The position numbers and the translations under genes are program-made. This document shows positions 54,585 to 62,338 of a stretch of 64,000 nucleotides of DNA, piece after piece. Below the pieces are notes generated by a model that saw only the letters and a program-made list of their open reading frames with translations, searched no databases and had not been told where the DNA came from. The DNA lies in assembly GCF_033097525.1 (NCBI RefSeq), contig NZ_CP109907.1, positions 992,001 through 1,056,000 on the forward strand, written 5' to 3'. The first letter of the stretch is position 1, and the number at the start of each line of letters is the position of its first letter. Origin of the DNA: Sphingobacterium sp. UGAL515B_05. Lineage in GTDB: Bacteria; Bacteroidota; Bacteroidia; Sphingobacteriales; Sphingobacteriaceae.

Positions 54585-56975
54585 ATGAAACTATCGCCAA
54601 TCTTACTTATTGGATTATCGCTTCAAGCAGGGCTTACATTCGCCCAGCAACCAGCATCGCCAAAGCAAAAAAATCAGGTTGTGACCGAAACTGTCAAAGG
54701 AACCGTGATAGATAAAAATACCAGATTACCACTTACAGGTGCCACAATTGTTATTTCATCCAGTGATGGGACAAAGTCTGTAGGTACAGACGCACAGGGC
54801 ATATTTCGGCTGCAGCAAGTTCCGGTTGGGCGTCAACAGCTTCAAGTTCGCATGGCCGGATATAAACCAGAAGAATTTACGGAATTACTGATCACCAGTG
54901 GACGGGAGAATATGGTCAATGTGGAAATGGAGCCGCAAATAAATGCATTAACCGAAGCTGTCGTCTATGCCAATGCCGGAAAACAACCGCTCAACCAGAT
55001 GGCAATGACGAGTGGACGCTCTTTTTCGCCGGAAGAGACCAACCGCTATGCTGGCGCCTTTTTTGATCCCGCCCGTATGGCACAGAGTTTCCCGGGTGTT
55101 GCTGCCGGCGGCGATGACAATGAAATTATTGTTCGCGGAAATTCCCCCAAAAGCTTGCAATGGCGGCTTGAAGGTATCGAAATTGTAAATCCCAATCATT
55201 TTGGAGCCGAAGGCGCTGCAGGCGGCGCAATCAGTATGCTCAATACCATGGTATTGGGAAAATCTGATTTCTATACCGGTGGACTTGCCGCGGAATACAG
55301 CAATGCAACAGCAGGTGTTTTTGATCTTAGGTTCCGTAAAGGAAATACCGACAAACGCGAATACACATTCAACGTCGGAGTACTGGGCGTAGGAGCAACG
55401 TTAGAAGGGCCTTTCAAAAAAGGAAGTGACGCTTCCTATTTGATTAGTTACCGCTATTCTTCATTGAGTCTACTGGAAAAAGTAGGCGTAAAAGTTTCAG
55501 ACACTGGCGTCCCAAAATATCAGGACCTTTCTTTTAATTTTGTATTTCCCACAAAAAAAGCCGGAACCTTTTCCTTATTCGGTATAGGTGGCTTGGGGAA
55601 ACTTCAACAAACTGCCGAGCGTAATTACGAAAAATGGGAGGAACGAACAGATGCCCAAGATCTAAATTTAAAGTTCAACGCAGGGAGTGCTGGACTAAAA
55701 CATCAATACATTGCAAACGAAAGATTATATTTCACCAATATTGTTTCCATGTCCCTTAGCCGCAATTCCAATAGCACCGATACATTAACACGGGACTATA
55801 TTTCCAGCCTCTATCACAAGGACAAATTTACGAATACGGCTCTTCGCTATGCGGGTACGCTAAACTATCGCGCCAACAGTAAAAACACGATTAGAGCGGG
55901 CTTAAATGCAAGTTTATTACACTATGACCTCTATGCGCTGTCCTACGACACCGAGCTAGCGGCATTGAAAGAGCGGATTAATGAGACTGGGAATACAAGT
56001 ACTTATGATGCTTTTGCACAGGTAAAAACAGTTTTGAACGATAAATTAACACTAAACACAGGAGTTCATGCGAACTACTTTGCGTTGAGCAAGAGCTGGT
56101 CTATCGAGCCAAGGCTTGGCCTAAACTGGCGTGTAGCCGCAGATCAAACGATATCCTTTGGGACTGGTCTATATAACCGACTGGAGCCCTTGGTCTACTA
56201 TTTTGCCAAAAGTAGCGATCAAACAAGCCTTGAGCCAAACAAGCCTCTTTCGCCAACGAAATCTGCTCAGGCTGTTATTGGCTATGAAAAGAACCTAAGC
56301 AGAACACTCCGGTTTAAGACAGAAATCTATTATCAGCATCTGTATGATGTCCCGGTATCTACAGATTCCGACATCAACTTCTCCCTACTCAATGTATCGG
56401 ATATTGCAGCCATTGGTACATCAAACTACCGTCAGCTTGTCAATAAAGGAACCGGCAAAAATTACGGCATTGAGCTAACGCTTGAGAAGTCGTTAAGTAA
56501 GGGGTATTACTTCATGGCAACGACGTCCTTCTTTGATTCCAAGTTCAAAGCACGCAATGGCAAAGAATACAATACCACATTCAATACACGTTATGTAGGA
56601 AATTTATTGATGGGGAAAGAATGGACCGTGGGAAAGAGTAAAAATAATCTGTTCGGTCTTAATGCCAAATTAATTTATGCCGGCGGAAGAAAGTACGCTC
56701 CTGTTCTGGAAGAAGAATCGCTTCGTTTAGACGAAGAAGTTATAGACCAAGATCGCATCAATACCCTGACTGCCGATCCCTACGTCCGTGTTGATTTCTC
56801 ATCAAGCTATCGGGTTAACCGCAAAAAAGTAAGCCATCTATTTATTTTGGATATTCAGAATCTCCTGAATAGAGAGAACACTGTGGGTATGCACTATAAT
56901 TTCAGCAAACGCATCATTGAACCTCAAAAATGGACCGGGATTATTCCGACCATTAACTACCGGATTGAATTCTAA
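54585..56975 (+). CDS. TonB-dependent outer-membrane receptor
   Basis: A 796-residue receptor with a signal peptide (ending FAQ), a carboxypeptidase-D-regulatory-like domain (about 38-125), a plug domain (about 145-255, with EIIVRGNSPKSLQWRLEGIEI) and a barrel ending in YRIEF. It is shorter than SusC proteins and has no SusD partner, so it is more like iron-chelate, vitamin or peptide receptors. Its substrate is unknown. It is followed by a perfect hairpin terminator. Confidence 0.9.
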   Translation: MKLSPILLIGLSLQAGLTFAQQPASPKQKNQVVTETVKGTVIDKNTRLPLTGATIVISSSDGTKSVGTDAQGIFRLQQVPVGRQQLQVRMAGYKPEEFTELLITSGRENMVNVEMEPQINALTEAVVYANAGKQPLNQMAMTSGRSFSPEETNRYAGAFFDPARMAQSFPGVAAGGDDNEIIVRGNSPKSLQWRLEGIEIVNPNHFGAEGAAGGAISMLNTMVLGKSDFYTGGLAAEYSNATAGVFDLRFRKGNTDKREYTFNVGVLGVGATLEGPFKKGSDASYLISYRYSSLSLLEKVGVKVSDTGVPKYQDLSFNFVFPTKKAGTFSLFGIGGLGKLQQTAERNYEKWEERTDAQDLNLKFNAGSAGLKHQYIANERLYFTNIVSMSLSRNSNSTDTLTRDYISSLYHKDKFTNTALRYAGTLNYRANSKNTIRAGLNASLLHYDLYALSYDTELAALKERINETGNTSTYDAFAQVKTVLNDKLTLNTGVHANYFALSKSWSIEPRLGLNWRVAADQTISFGTGLYNRLEPLVYYFAKSSDQTSLEPNKPLSPTKSAQAVIGYEKNLSRTLRFKTEIYYQHLYDVPVSTDSDINFSLLNVSDIAAIGTSNYRQLVNKGTGKNYGIELTLEKSLSKGYYFMATTSFFDSKFKARNGKEYNTTFNTRYVGNLLMGKEWTVGKSKNNLFGLNAKLIYAGGRKYAPVLEEESLRLDEEVIDQDRINTLTADPYVRVDFSSSYRVNRKKVSHLFILDIQNLLNRENTVGMHYNFSKRIIEPQKWTGIIPTINYRIEF

Positions 56976-57017
56976 TACCTAATAGCAACACATAGGACTT
57001 AAAGGTCTGTCTCCATT

Positions 57018-57052
57018 CGTATGTCTCCAAAACCCAAATTTGGAGACATACG
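57018..57052 (+). terminator. Terminator after the TonB receptor gene
   Basis: A perfect 14-bp stem (CGTATGTCTCCAAA at 57018-57031 with its complement at 57039-57052) and a 7-base loop, 42 bases after the stop. The T-tract is weak, but the stem is strong. Confidence 0.75.
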
Positions 57053-57310
57053 ATGCTATTTCCTTAAAATAGCTCATTCGTTTACTTGTGAATATGCAGC
57101 TAAAATCTATAGCTGACAGAAATACCCAAGAAGAGGCACTACATAATCTAATATTATCCTTTCTAAACAAATATTATCCAAAAATCTTTCGGTTTTTAGT
57201 CGGACTGTTACGAAAACGATTGCGAAAAAACGCCGTTATTGTTCTCTTTCAATACTGTAAATTCACTTCACAGAAAATTCATTTTTCAGACCAATTAAAT
57301 CTAAAAGCCT
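57053..57310 (+). other. Upstream region of susC4
   Basis: This stretch holds the LacI-type operator candidate at 57211-57224. An open frame that starts at 57088 and runs into susC4 in another frame has no family resemblance and is taken as chance. I found no good -7/-33 pair. Confidence 0.4.
57211..57224. promoter_or_regulatory. CG-centred LacI-type operator candidate upstream of susC4
   Basis: CGAAAACGATTGCG shares AACGATTGCG-like core with the susC3 site (CCGATTGCG) and fits MAAMCGWTTGC. The left half is less symmetric than the susC3 copy. It lies 87 bases before the susC4 start. Confidence 0.35.
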
Positions 57311-60300
57311 ATGATCAAGATCAAGAACACATCCGTTTCGACGAATCGTTGGATGTACCCGGCAATACCATTATCCTGCTTGTTGCTCGTATCCAATCTG
57401 GCAACACAAGCTACTCCCTTTACCTTCGCAATAACCAACAGCAAGCTTTCACTGGCCATGCAGCAGACAACCATTCGGGGTAAGGTTGTAGACAAAGATG
57501 GCAAAGGCATCGCCAATGTCACCGTTCAGATTAAAGGAACCAATCTAGCAACATCGACCAATGCAAGTGGTTCATTCGAAATCAAAAGTCAACAGAACGA
57601 CGCAACATTGGTTTTCACGAGCATCGGTTATAAAAGTATCGAAACGAAGGCACAAGCTGGCAGCCCGCTTACGATTACCTTGGAGAATGAGTCCAAGGGA
57701 CTCGACGAGGTTGTTGTTGTCGGTTTTGGTACACAGAAAAAAGAAAATGTAACCGGTTCGGTCTCTTCCATCCAGATGTCCGAGGTTGTGGAAAGCAGAC
57801 CTGTAACCTCCTTGTCGGCCGGTCTAGCTGGACAGGCGCCGGGATTATATGTTAATCAGGGCTCAGGCAGACCGGGCAGTGATGGGGGAACACTACGTGT
57901 TCGTGGACAGGGAACGCTCAATAATGCCAATCCACTTGTCGTGATCGACGGTGTTATTGGCGACATGAACCTGATCAACCCGCAAGATGTTGAAAGCATA
58001 TCGGTTTTAAAAGATGCTGCTTCAGCGTCAATTTATGGTTCAAGAGCCGCAAATGGCGTTATCCTCATTACAACGAAAAAGGGTAAATCGGAGCAGTTTA
58101 AAGTTATTTACAACAATTATTTCTCGAGTCAAAAACCATCCAATACTATTGGAATGGTTTCCAACTATGCCAACTATATGGAGCTGATCAATGAAGGTTA
58201 TCGCAATGGCGATCCAAATGCTAAGCCCATATTTTCGCAGGAAAAAATCGACCTTTGGCGCCAGGACGCTGGACAGGACCCATTGAAATATCCCAATACG
58301 GACTGGGTTTCCGACCTTTTCCAGAACAAAATCAGCCAAAACCACAACCTTTCCTTTACCGGAGGTAGTGACAAAATCAAATTCTTTGGCTCCTATGGTC
58401 TCCTCAACAACCCTGGGATCATTGAACAGGCAACCTATAAACGTCATACCGGGCGTATCAACCTTGAAGCTGATGTAAAACCCTGGTTAACGTTGGGAGC
58501 CAATATCAATGGTGTCGTTTCCAAAACAGATATTGGTACCAACATCATCGATGATGTCTTTACTTTTGCCGCAGCAAGTACTCCGGGCATGGTACTGCGT
58601 GCGCCAGATGGAAGATTTGGTTCGCCAAACAATCCGGAAGATGACCCGCAGTCTAACAACGTGCTACATCGCCTTTATGCGCAGAAAGGTAACATCAACA
58701 AAAACCGCTTCGTGTCGCGCTTCTACGGAAAACTGAAACCCATCGAGGGACTTTCCATCGAAGGATCATACACCTATACCTATGACGATGATTTCGTGTA
58801 CTCTCAACCCGTGTTCAATGACCGTTGGAACTTTTTGACAAATACAATTGCCTCAGCGGGTACAGGCCGTTCGTCGGTAACCAACGAATCGATCAAATCC
58901 TACCGCTATTACATGGATGGAATTGCCAAATACAAAAACAAGCTCTTTGAGAAACTGAACTATGAAGTCATGGTAGGTGCCAGCCAGGAGTATTTTAAAG
59001 ATGGCTGGTTTGCGGCATCCAAACTCGATCTTGTAGATCCGTCCCTGACCGTTCTGAATGCGGCGACTATGGATGCCTCAGCTTCCGGCAATATCACCGA
59101 TTGGGCTATGCGTTCATTTTTTGGTCGAATCAACCTATCCTGGGATGACAAATATTTGTTGGAAGCCAATCTACGGACGGACGGTTCATCACGCTTTATG
59201 AGCGGAAAAAGTAGATGGGGTACTTTTCCTTCAGCTTCCTTTGGCTGGAAAGTTTCCTCAGAAGACTTTTATGACATCAAATGGATGCCTAGCCTGAAAT
59301 TCCGTGCATCGTATGGCGCCTTGGGTAACAATGGAACAACCGATGAGTCTTTCCGCAAAAACGCCAACATTAACAATTATGAATATCAAGCGCTTTATAA
59401 TCCGACAAACTATGTGTTAAACAACCAGCTATATGTAGGTTTTGCACAGACCGTATTGAGTAATGCGCTTCTGACTTGGGAAAACACATATATCCTGAAT
59501 GCTGGTTTAGATTTTGACCTTTTCAATTACAAACTAGGGGGCTCGATCGATGTCTTCAACAAAGTAACAGACAACATCTTAATCAACCTACCCGCTCCTC
59601 TGGTTGTCGGAAATGCGACAATACCACGCACCAATGCAGCGAAAGTACGTAATAATGGTGTCGAGCTGAATTTGACTTACCGCGATAAAATTGGCGATAA
59701 TTTTAAATTCAACATTGGCGGCAACTTTACTTTCATTGACAATAAAGTGGTCAAGTTCAAAGGCAACGACAAGTCTATCATTGCTGCTAATTTGATACAG
59801 GAAGGTTACGCCATCAATACCCAATATATCCTGTTGACCGATCGTATATTACAGACGGATGCTGATATGCAGCTCGTGCAACAGATGATCGATAATGCGC
59901 CAATCGATCCGAATACCAATCAAAAAGTCAATCCATTCGCATCCTATGGTACACCTAAAAAAGGAGATCTCTTGTATAAAGACACCAATGGCGACGGCGT
60001 CATCAACGACAATGACCGGGTACCGGTAGGTCATGGTACAGCGCCACGGATGACCTATGGCTTTAACATGGGATTCGATTATAAAGGATTTGATTTCTCG
60101 GTCTTCTTGCAAGGTAATGCAGGCAACAAAGTCGTCTGGACGGATGGTTATTACACACCTACTGTTCGCTGGGGCTATCAAATCAATCAGGAAATTGCTG
60201 ATGGCCGATGGACAGAAGGTGCAACAGATGCAAAATTTCCGCGATTGTTGCCTTATACCGATACAAGAAACACCAAAAACAGTGATTTCTGGTTACAGAA

Positions 60301-60511
60301 CAAGGCATTTATCCGCGTAAAAAATATCCAGCTGGGCTATACAATTCCGAACGATATCACCAAGCGGATACAGGTGCAAAATCTACGCGTATTTGCATCA
60401 CTGGAAAATTTCTGGACCATTACCAAATATAAAGGTTTCGATCCGGAGATCAGCGGTACCAACTATCCAACAATGAAACAGGCCGTTTTTGGTGTTAGTT
60501 TATCCTTTTAA
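57311..60511 (+). CDS. SusC-like TonB-dependent transporter (SusC4)
   Basis: A 1066-residue outer-membrane transporter of a different type from SusC1-3. The N-terminus contains the segment LATQATPFTFAITNSKLSLAMQQTTIRGKV found in many Sphingobacteriaceae SusC proteins. The carboxypeptidase-D-regulatory-like domain, DEVVVVGFGTQKKENVTGSVSSI segment, plug (LRVRGQGTLNNANPLVVIDGVI, ISVLKDAASASIYGSRAANGVILITTKKG) and barrel ending GVSLSF follow. It pairs with susD4 and probably imports the product of the heparinase-like lyase downstream. The start is the first ATG before the conserved segment. Confidence 0.95.
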   Translation: MIKIKNTSVSTNRWMYPAIPLSCLLLVSNLATQATPFTFAITNSKLSLAMQQTTIRGKVVDKDGKGIANVTVQIKGTNLATSTNASGSFEIKSQQNDATLVFTSIGYKSIETKAQAGSPLTITLENESKGLDEVVVVGFGTQKKENVTGSVSSIQMSEVVESRPVTSLSAGLAGQAPGLYVNQGSGRPGSDGGTLRVRGQGTLNNANPLVVIDGVIGDMNLINPQDVESISVLKDAASASIYGSRAANGVILITTKKGKSEQFKVIYNNYFSSQKPSNTIGMVSNYANYMELINEGYRNGDPNAKPIFSQEKIDLWRQDAGQDPLKYPNTDWVSDLFQNKISQNHNLSFTGGSDKIKFFGSYGLLNNPGIIEQATYKRHTGRINLEADVKPWLTLGANINGVVSKTDIGTNIIDDVFTFAAASTPGMVLRAPDGRFGSPNNPEDDPQSNNVLHRLYAQKGNINKNRFVSRFYGKLKPIEGLSIEGSYTYTYDDDFVYSQPVFNDRWNFLTNTIASAGTGRSSVTNESIKSYRYYMDGIAKYKNKLFEKLNYEVMVGASQEYFKDGWFAASKLDLVDPSLTVLNAATMDASASGNITDWAMRSFFGRINLSWDDKYLLEANLRTDGSSRFMSGKSRWGTFPSASFGWKVSSEDFYDIKWMPSLKFRASYGALGNNGTTDESFRKNANINNYEYQALYNPTNYVLNNQLYVGFAQTVLSNALLTWENTYILNAGLDFDLFNYKLGGSIDVFNKVTDNILINLPAPLVVGNATIPRTNAAKVRNNGVELNLTYRDKIGDNFKFNIGGNFTFIDNKVVKFKGNDKSIIAANLIQEGYAINTQYILLTDRILQTDADMQLVQQMIDNAPIDPNTNQKVNPFASYGTPKKGDLLYKDTNGDGVINDNDRVPVGHGTAPRMTYGFNMGFDYKGFDFSVFLQGNAGNKVVWTDGYYTPTVRWGYQINQEIADGRWTEGATDAKFPRLLPYTDTRNTKNSDFWLQNKAFIRVKNIQLGYTIPNDITKRIQVQNLRVFASLENFWTITKYKGFDPEISGTNYPTMKQAVFGVSLSF

Positions 60512-60527
60512 GAAGAAGGGTATGCAA

Positions 60528-60545
60528 CAGGGAATGTGTTCCCTG
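60528..60545 (+). other. Intercistronic hairpin between susC4 and susD4
   Basis: CAGGGAA (60528-60534) pairs with TTCCCTG (60539-60545) across a TGTG loop in the 121-base gap between the two genes. Without a T-tract it is more likely to protect or process mRNA, setting different SusC and SusD levels, than to terminate. Confidence 0.5.
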
Positions 60546-60573
60546 CCTGAAACGTAAATTATGAACAAAAGTT

Positions 60574-60593
60574 GAGGAGGTGATTTAACACCT
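60574..60593 (+). promoter_or_regulatory. Perfect Shine-Dalgarno sequence in a small hairpin, before susD4
   Basis: GAGGAGGTGAT (60574-60584) is fully complementary to the 16S rRNA tail, and AGGTG (60578-60582) can pair with CACCT (60589-60593). It lies about 49 bases before the susD4 ATG, too far for normal use, and no open frame starts at the right distance. Confidence 0.5.
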
Positions 60594-60632
60594 TTGAACA
60601 TAAAACATATCATGAATAATTAATTAAACCTC

Positions 60633-62336
60633 ATGAAAAAGATTTCACTACTCATAGCCGGATGCATTGCTTTATCATCTTGTTATAAGCTTGATACCAA
60701 CCCCTACAGTCAGGTAAGTGCTAGCACATTCTGGCAGAATGAAGACCAGGCCTTAGCTGGCGTACTGGGCTGTTATAACGACTTAAAAAAAGAAGCCACC
60801 TTTGGCTTGCAATTTTCTTACGATGGACTTACCGATATTGGTCTGGGCTATGATCCTCCGGGTTTGGGCGAAGTGATCAGCGGTACTTTTACGGACCGTT
60901 CGCCCATTATTGTGGATAGATGGCAGGCAGGTTACGATCTTATCCAACGTTGTAATCATGCAATCGCGCATATCCAGCCCATGACCATAGACAAGGCCAA
61001 ACAGGAGGGTTTTATTGCGGAAGCGAAGTTCTTACGTGCGCTCATGTACTTCCAGCTCACCAATCTATATGGCGCCTTGCCGATATACGATGAAACGGTC
61101 GACTTGAATAAAGATTTTGCTGATCTTAAAAATAGTCGGTCTTCGGTAGAAGATGTCAATAAGTTTATCCTCAATGACCTGAACTATGCGATTGAGAAAT
61201 TGCCGGTAAGCTATGATGCAAAGTATTATGGCCGGGTCACCAAAGGAGCTGCGTATGCTTTGAGAGGGAAAGTAGCCCTTTACAATAAAGATTGGGCTGG
61301 AGCAATCCGGGATTTTGAAGAGATTGTTTACAACAAGACCAACACGTATGGCTATAGTTTAAACACAAGCTACTCGGCCTTATTCACCATGGATGGCGAT
61401 CAATCGCCGGAGATGATTTTTGCCATTCAGAATATGGGTGGTACCGGATTCCCTTATGGTATGCCGATGGCCTTCTATATGGGAACGCGCTCAACCTTTG
61501 GTAGTGACTGGAACAACTGTATGCCGAGCACACGTCTTGCTGATCGCTACGAAAACCGCGATGGCAGTCCATTCAACTGGAATGATTATTTCCCCAACTA
61601 TACAACCGATAATGCGGTCAAAAAACAGGCGATGGAGTCTACGCAATCTGGCGGAACGCTTACCAAAGTACCAGATACAGCAAAACTACGTCAGATCTAT
61701 GCCAATCGCGATCCTCGGATGAATCAAACCTTGATCGTACCTTATTCGCATTATTTAGGATGGAATGCCAACAAAGAAAGAGATATGCAGCTGATATTGG
61801 CAACCGGTGTAAACGAAAACTTTGGTCAGATCCGCAACAATCGGGGCTGGTACACCTATCTATGGCGAAAATTTGTTCCTGAAGGGAACCTAAAAGGCGC
61901 CATTACCGATCGTGCACATACACCGATCAATTTCCCTATCATACGTTTGGGCGATGTACTGTTGATGCTTTCCGAAGCGTACAACGAGTCCAATCAATTG
62001 GACAAAGCGATTACTGAGCTTAACAAAGTGCGTACACGCTCTAAAATGCCGGCACTAAATAGTGGCAGTTCATTTTTAGTTGTCGGTAGCAAAGCGGATA
62101 TGAGCAAACGTATTCAGCACGAACGCGCCGTAGAACTAGCAGGTGAAGGATGGCGTTATTTTGATCTTAAGCGCTGGAACCTTTTGGAAAGCGTCTCCAA
62201 AGACTACATCGAAAAAAGTATTACCGGAGACAATCTCGTAACCCGGGGTTACCAAAGCCGTCATAAGCTTTGGCCAATACCAGGGCAAGAGATTGAAATG
62301 AACCCGGCATTACTACCACAAAATCAAGATTGGTAA
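60633..62336 (+). CDS. SusD/RagB-family surface lipoprotein (SusD4)
   Basis: A 567-residue lipoprotein (lipobox ALSSC) of the classic SusD/RagB type. It has the N-terminal domain (YDLIQRCNHAIAHI, EAKFLRALMYFQLTNLYGALPIY) and the C-terminal signature (RAVELAGEGWRYFDLKRWNLL, LWPIPGQEIEMNPALLPQNQDW). It binds glycan at the surface with SusC4. It lies 2 bases before the lyase gene, giving a susC4-susD4-lyase operon. Confidence 0.95.
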   Translation: MKKISLLIAGCIALSSCYKLDTNPYSQVSASTFWQNEDQALAGVLGCYNDLKKEATFGLQFSYDGLTDIGLGYDPPGLGEVISGTFTDRSPIIVDRWQAGYDLIQRCNHAIAHIQPMTIDKAKQEGFIAEAKFLRALMYFQLTNLYGALPIYDETVDLNKDFADLKNSRSSVEDVNKFILNDLNYAIEKLPVSYDAKYYGRVTKGAAYALRGKVALYNKDWAGAIRDFEEIVYNKTNTYGYSLNTSYSALFTMDGDQSPEMIFAIQNMGGTGFPYGMPMAFYMGTRSTFGSDWNNCMPSTRLADRYENRDGSPFNWNDYFPNYTTDNAVKKQAMESTQSGGTLTKVPDTAKLRQIYANRDPRMNQTLIVPYSHYLGWNANKERDMQLILATGVNENFGQIRNNRGWYTYLWRKFVPEGNLKGAITDRAHTPINFPIIRLGDVLLMLSEAYNESNQLDKAITELNKVRTRSKMPALNSGSSFLVVGSKADMSKRIQHERAVELAGEGWRYFDLKRWNLLESVSKDYIEKSITGDNLVTRGYQSRHKLWPIPGQEIEMNPALLPQNQDW

Positions 62337-62338
62337 TT

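Noticed and set aside
57088..57483. 131-codon plus-strand open frame upstream of and overlapping susC4
   Set aside because: It overlaps the susC4 start by 173 bases in another frame, shows no family resemblance and has a Lys/Arg-Leu composition typical of chance frames; susC4 has clear domain support.
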